Of a stretch of DNA of 64,000 nt, positions 63,590 to 64,000 are shown piece after piece (position 1 is the first letter of the stretch; each line of letters starts with the position of its first letter). The notes under the pieces are model-generated. The model was given only the letters and a program-made list of their open reading frames with translations. It did no database searches and had not been told where the DNA came from. This DNA comes from Brevibacterium spongiae (lineage in GTDB: Bacteria > Actinomycetota > Actinomycetes > Actinomycetales > Brevibacteriaceae). Position numbers and translations under genes: made by a program. Location of the stretch: positions 1,178,001-1,242,000 of the forward strand of contig NZ_CP093443.1 in the NCBI RefSeq assembly GCF_026168515.1. The letters run 5' to 3'.

Positions 63590-64000
63590 ATGCGAAATGG
63601 TGAGCTGTCCCCGAACTTCCGTGACCAGGCGCTGGAGACGCTGAAGAAGACGAGCGCGGCCGATCCGCTCGATGTCTTCGTCGTCGGCGGGGGAGTGACC
63701 GGAGCAGGATCGGCCTTCGACGCGGCCACCCGCGGGCTCAAGGTCGGTGTCGTCGACGCGAAGGACTGGGCTGCAGGAACCTCATCCCGGTCCTCGAAGC
63801 TCATGCACGGCGGTCTGCGCTACCTCGAGATGCTCGACTTCAAACTCGTCGCCGAGGCCCTGAAGGAACGCGACCTGCTGCTGCAGCACACCGCGCCCCA
63901 CCTCGTCGAGCCCGTCGCCTTCGTCTTCCCCTTCGAACACCGGCTCATCGACCGTGCCTTCATCGGCTCCGGTGTCCTCCTCTACGACACGATGGCCACC
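63590..64000 (+). CDS. glpD: glycerol-3-phosphate dehydrogenase, 3'-truncated by the window
   Basis: The first 137 residues of an FAD-dependent respiratory glycerol-3-phosphate dehydrogenase. VFVVGGGVTGAGSAFDAATRG is the FAD motif, followed by AAGTSSRSSKLMHGGLRYLE, a GlpD hallmark. The frame stays open to position 64000, so the gene continues beyond the window. It would feed electrons from glycerol-3-phosphate into the quinone pool. No clear ribosome site was seen before ATG 63590. Confidence 0.9.
   Translation, partial: MRNGELSPNFRDQALETLKKTSAADPLDVFVVGGGVTGAGSAFDAATRGLKVGVVDAKDWAAGTSSRSSKLMHGGLRYLEMLDFKLVAEALKERDLLLQHTAPHLVEPVAFVFPFEHRLIDRAFIGSGVLLYDTMAT

Overview
The window comes from a high-GC Gram-positive actinobacterium. 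It carries Lsr2, ClpC, an actinobacterial dacB/zinc-metalloprotease/tilS/hpt/ftsH/folate/lysS/lsr2/clpC gene block, LPXTG-type wall anchors and many probable leaderless genes. Gene content and style fit Micrococcales, most likely Brevibacteriaceae; the genus is an inference. No rRNA, tRNA, insertion sequence, prophage or CRISPR array was seen.

Layout. 1-8 kb: a NagD-type HAD phosphatase, an ArsR regulator with an AHSA1-type partner, a MaoC hydratase/CitE lyase pair, peptide deformylase, an unknown protein, and a coupled msrA/nitroreductase/MFS run. 8-16 kb: a large RND exporter with low-complexity inserts, a CPBP membrane protease and a Tat-exported PhoX phosphatase ending in an LPWTG anchor. 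15.5-15.9 kb is non-coding and holds a perfect inverted repeat and a 22-bp tandem repeat. 16-43.5 kb: the housekeeping block of ppa (divergent), dacB, zinc metalloprotease, tilS, then an inserted amidohydrolase/CynX-type MFS pair, hpt, ftsH, folE, folP, a folB-folK fusion, DUF3180, two PH-domain membrane proteins, DUF2520, lysS, a small membrane protein, lsr2, a macrolide-kinase-like gene, clpC, a GNAT enzyme, mutY and radA. panC, panD, coaX and disA, which I recall in this neighbourhood in mycobacteria, are absent. 43.6-50 kb: map, small membrane proteins, and a P6C-dehydrogenase-like ALDH with an FAD amine oxidase divergent from a LysR regulator (probable L-pipecolate/lysine catabolism), then a methyltransferase. 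50-57.9 kb: an ABM monooxygenase, a YkoEDC thiamine-precursor ECF transporter under a TPP riboswitch, a second wall-anchored phosphoesterase (LPRTG), a tandem universal stress protein and a NUDIX-like protein. 57.9-64 kb: the prpD-prpB-prpC 2-methylcitrate operon with an enoyl-CoA hydratase behind it, a Ppx/GppA phosphatase, and the start of glpD, cut by the window end.

How it works together. The core supplies folate, tRNA modification and charging, proteolysis (FtsH, ClpC) and chromosome organisation (Lsr2). The flanks add scavenging and catabolic modules: surface phosphatases for phosphate, ECF uptake of thiamine precursor, propionyl-CoA disposal and amino-acid breakdown. A recurrent TAG(N)2T-like -10 element lies 6-7 nt before many start codons, which suggests frequent leaderless translation.
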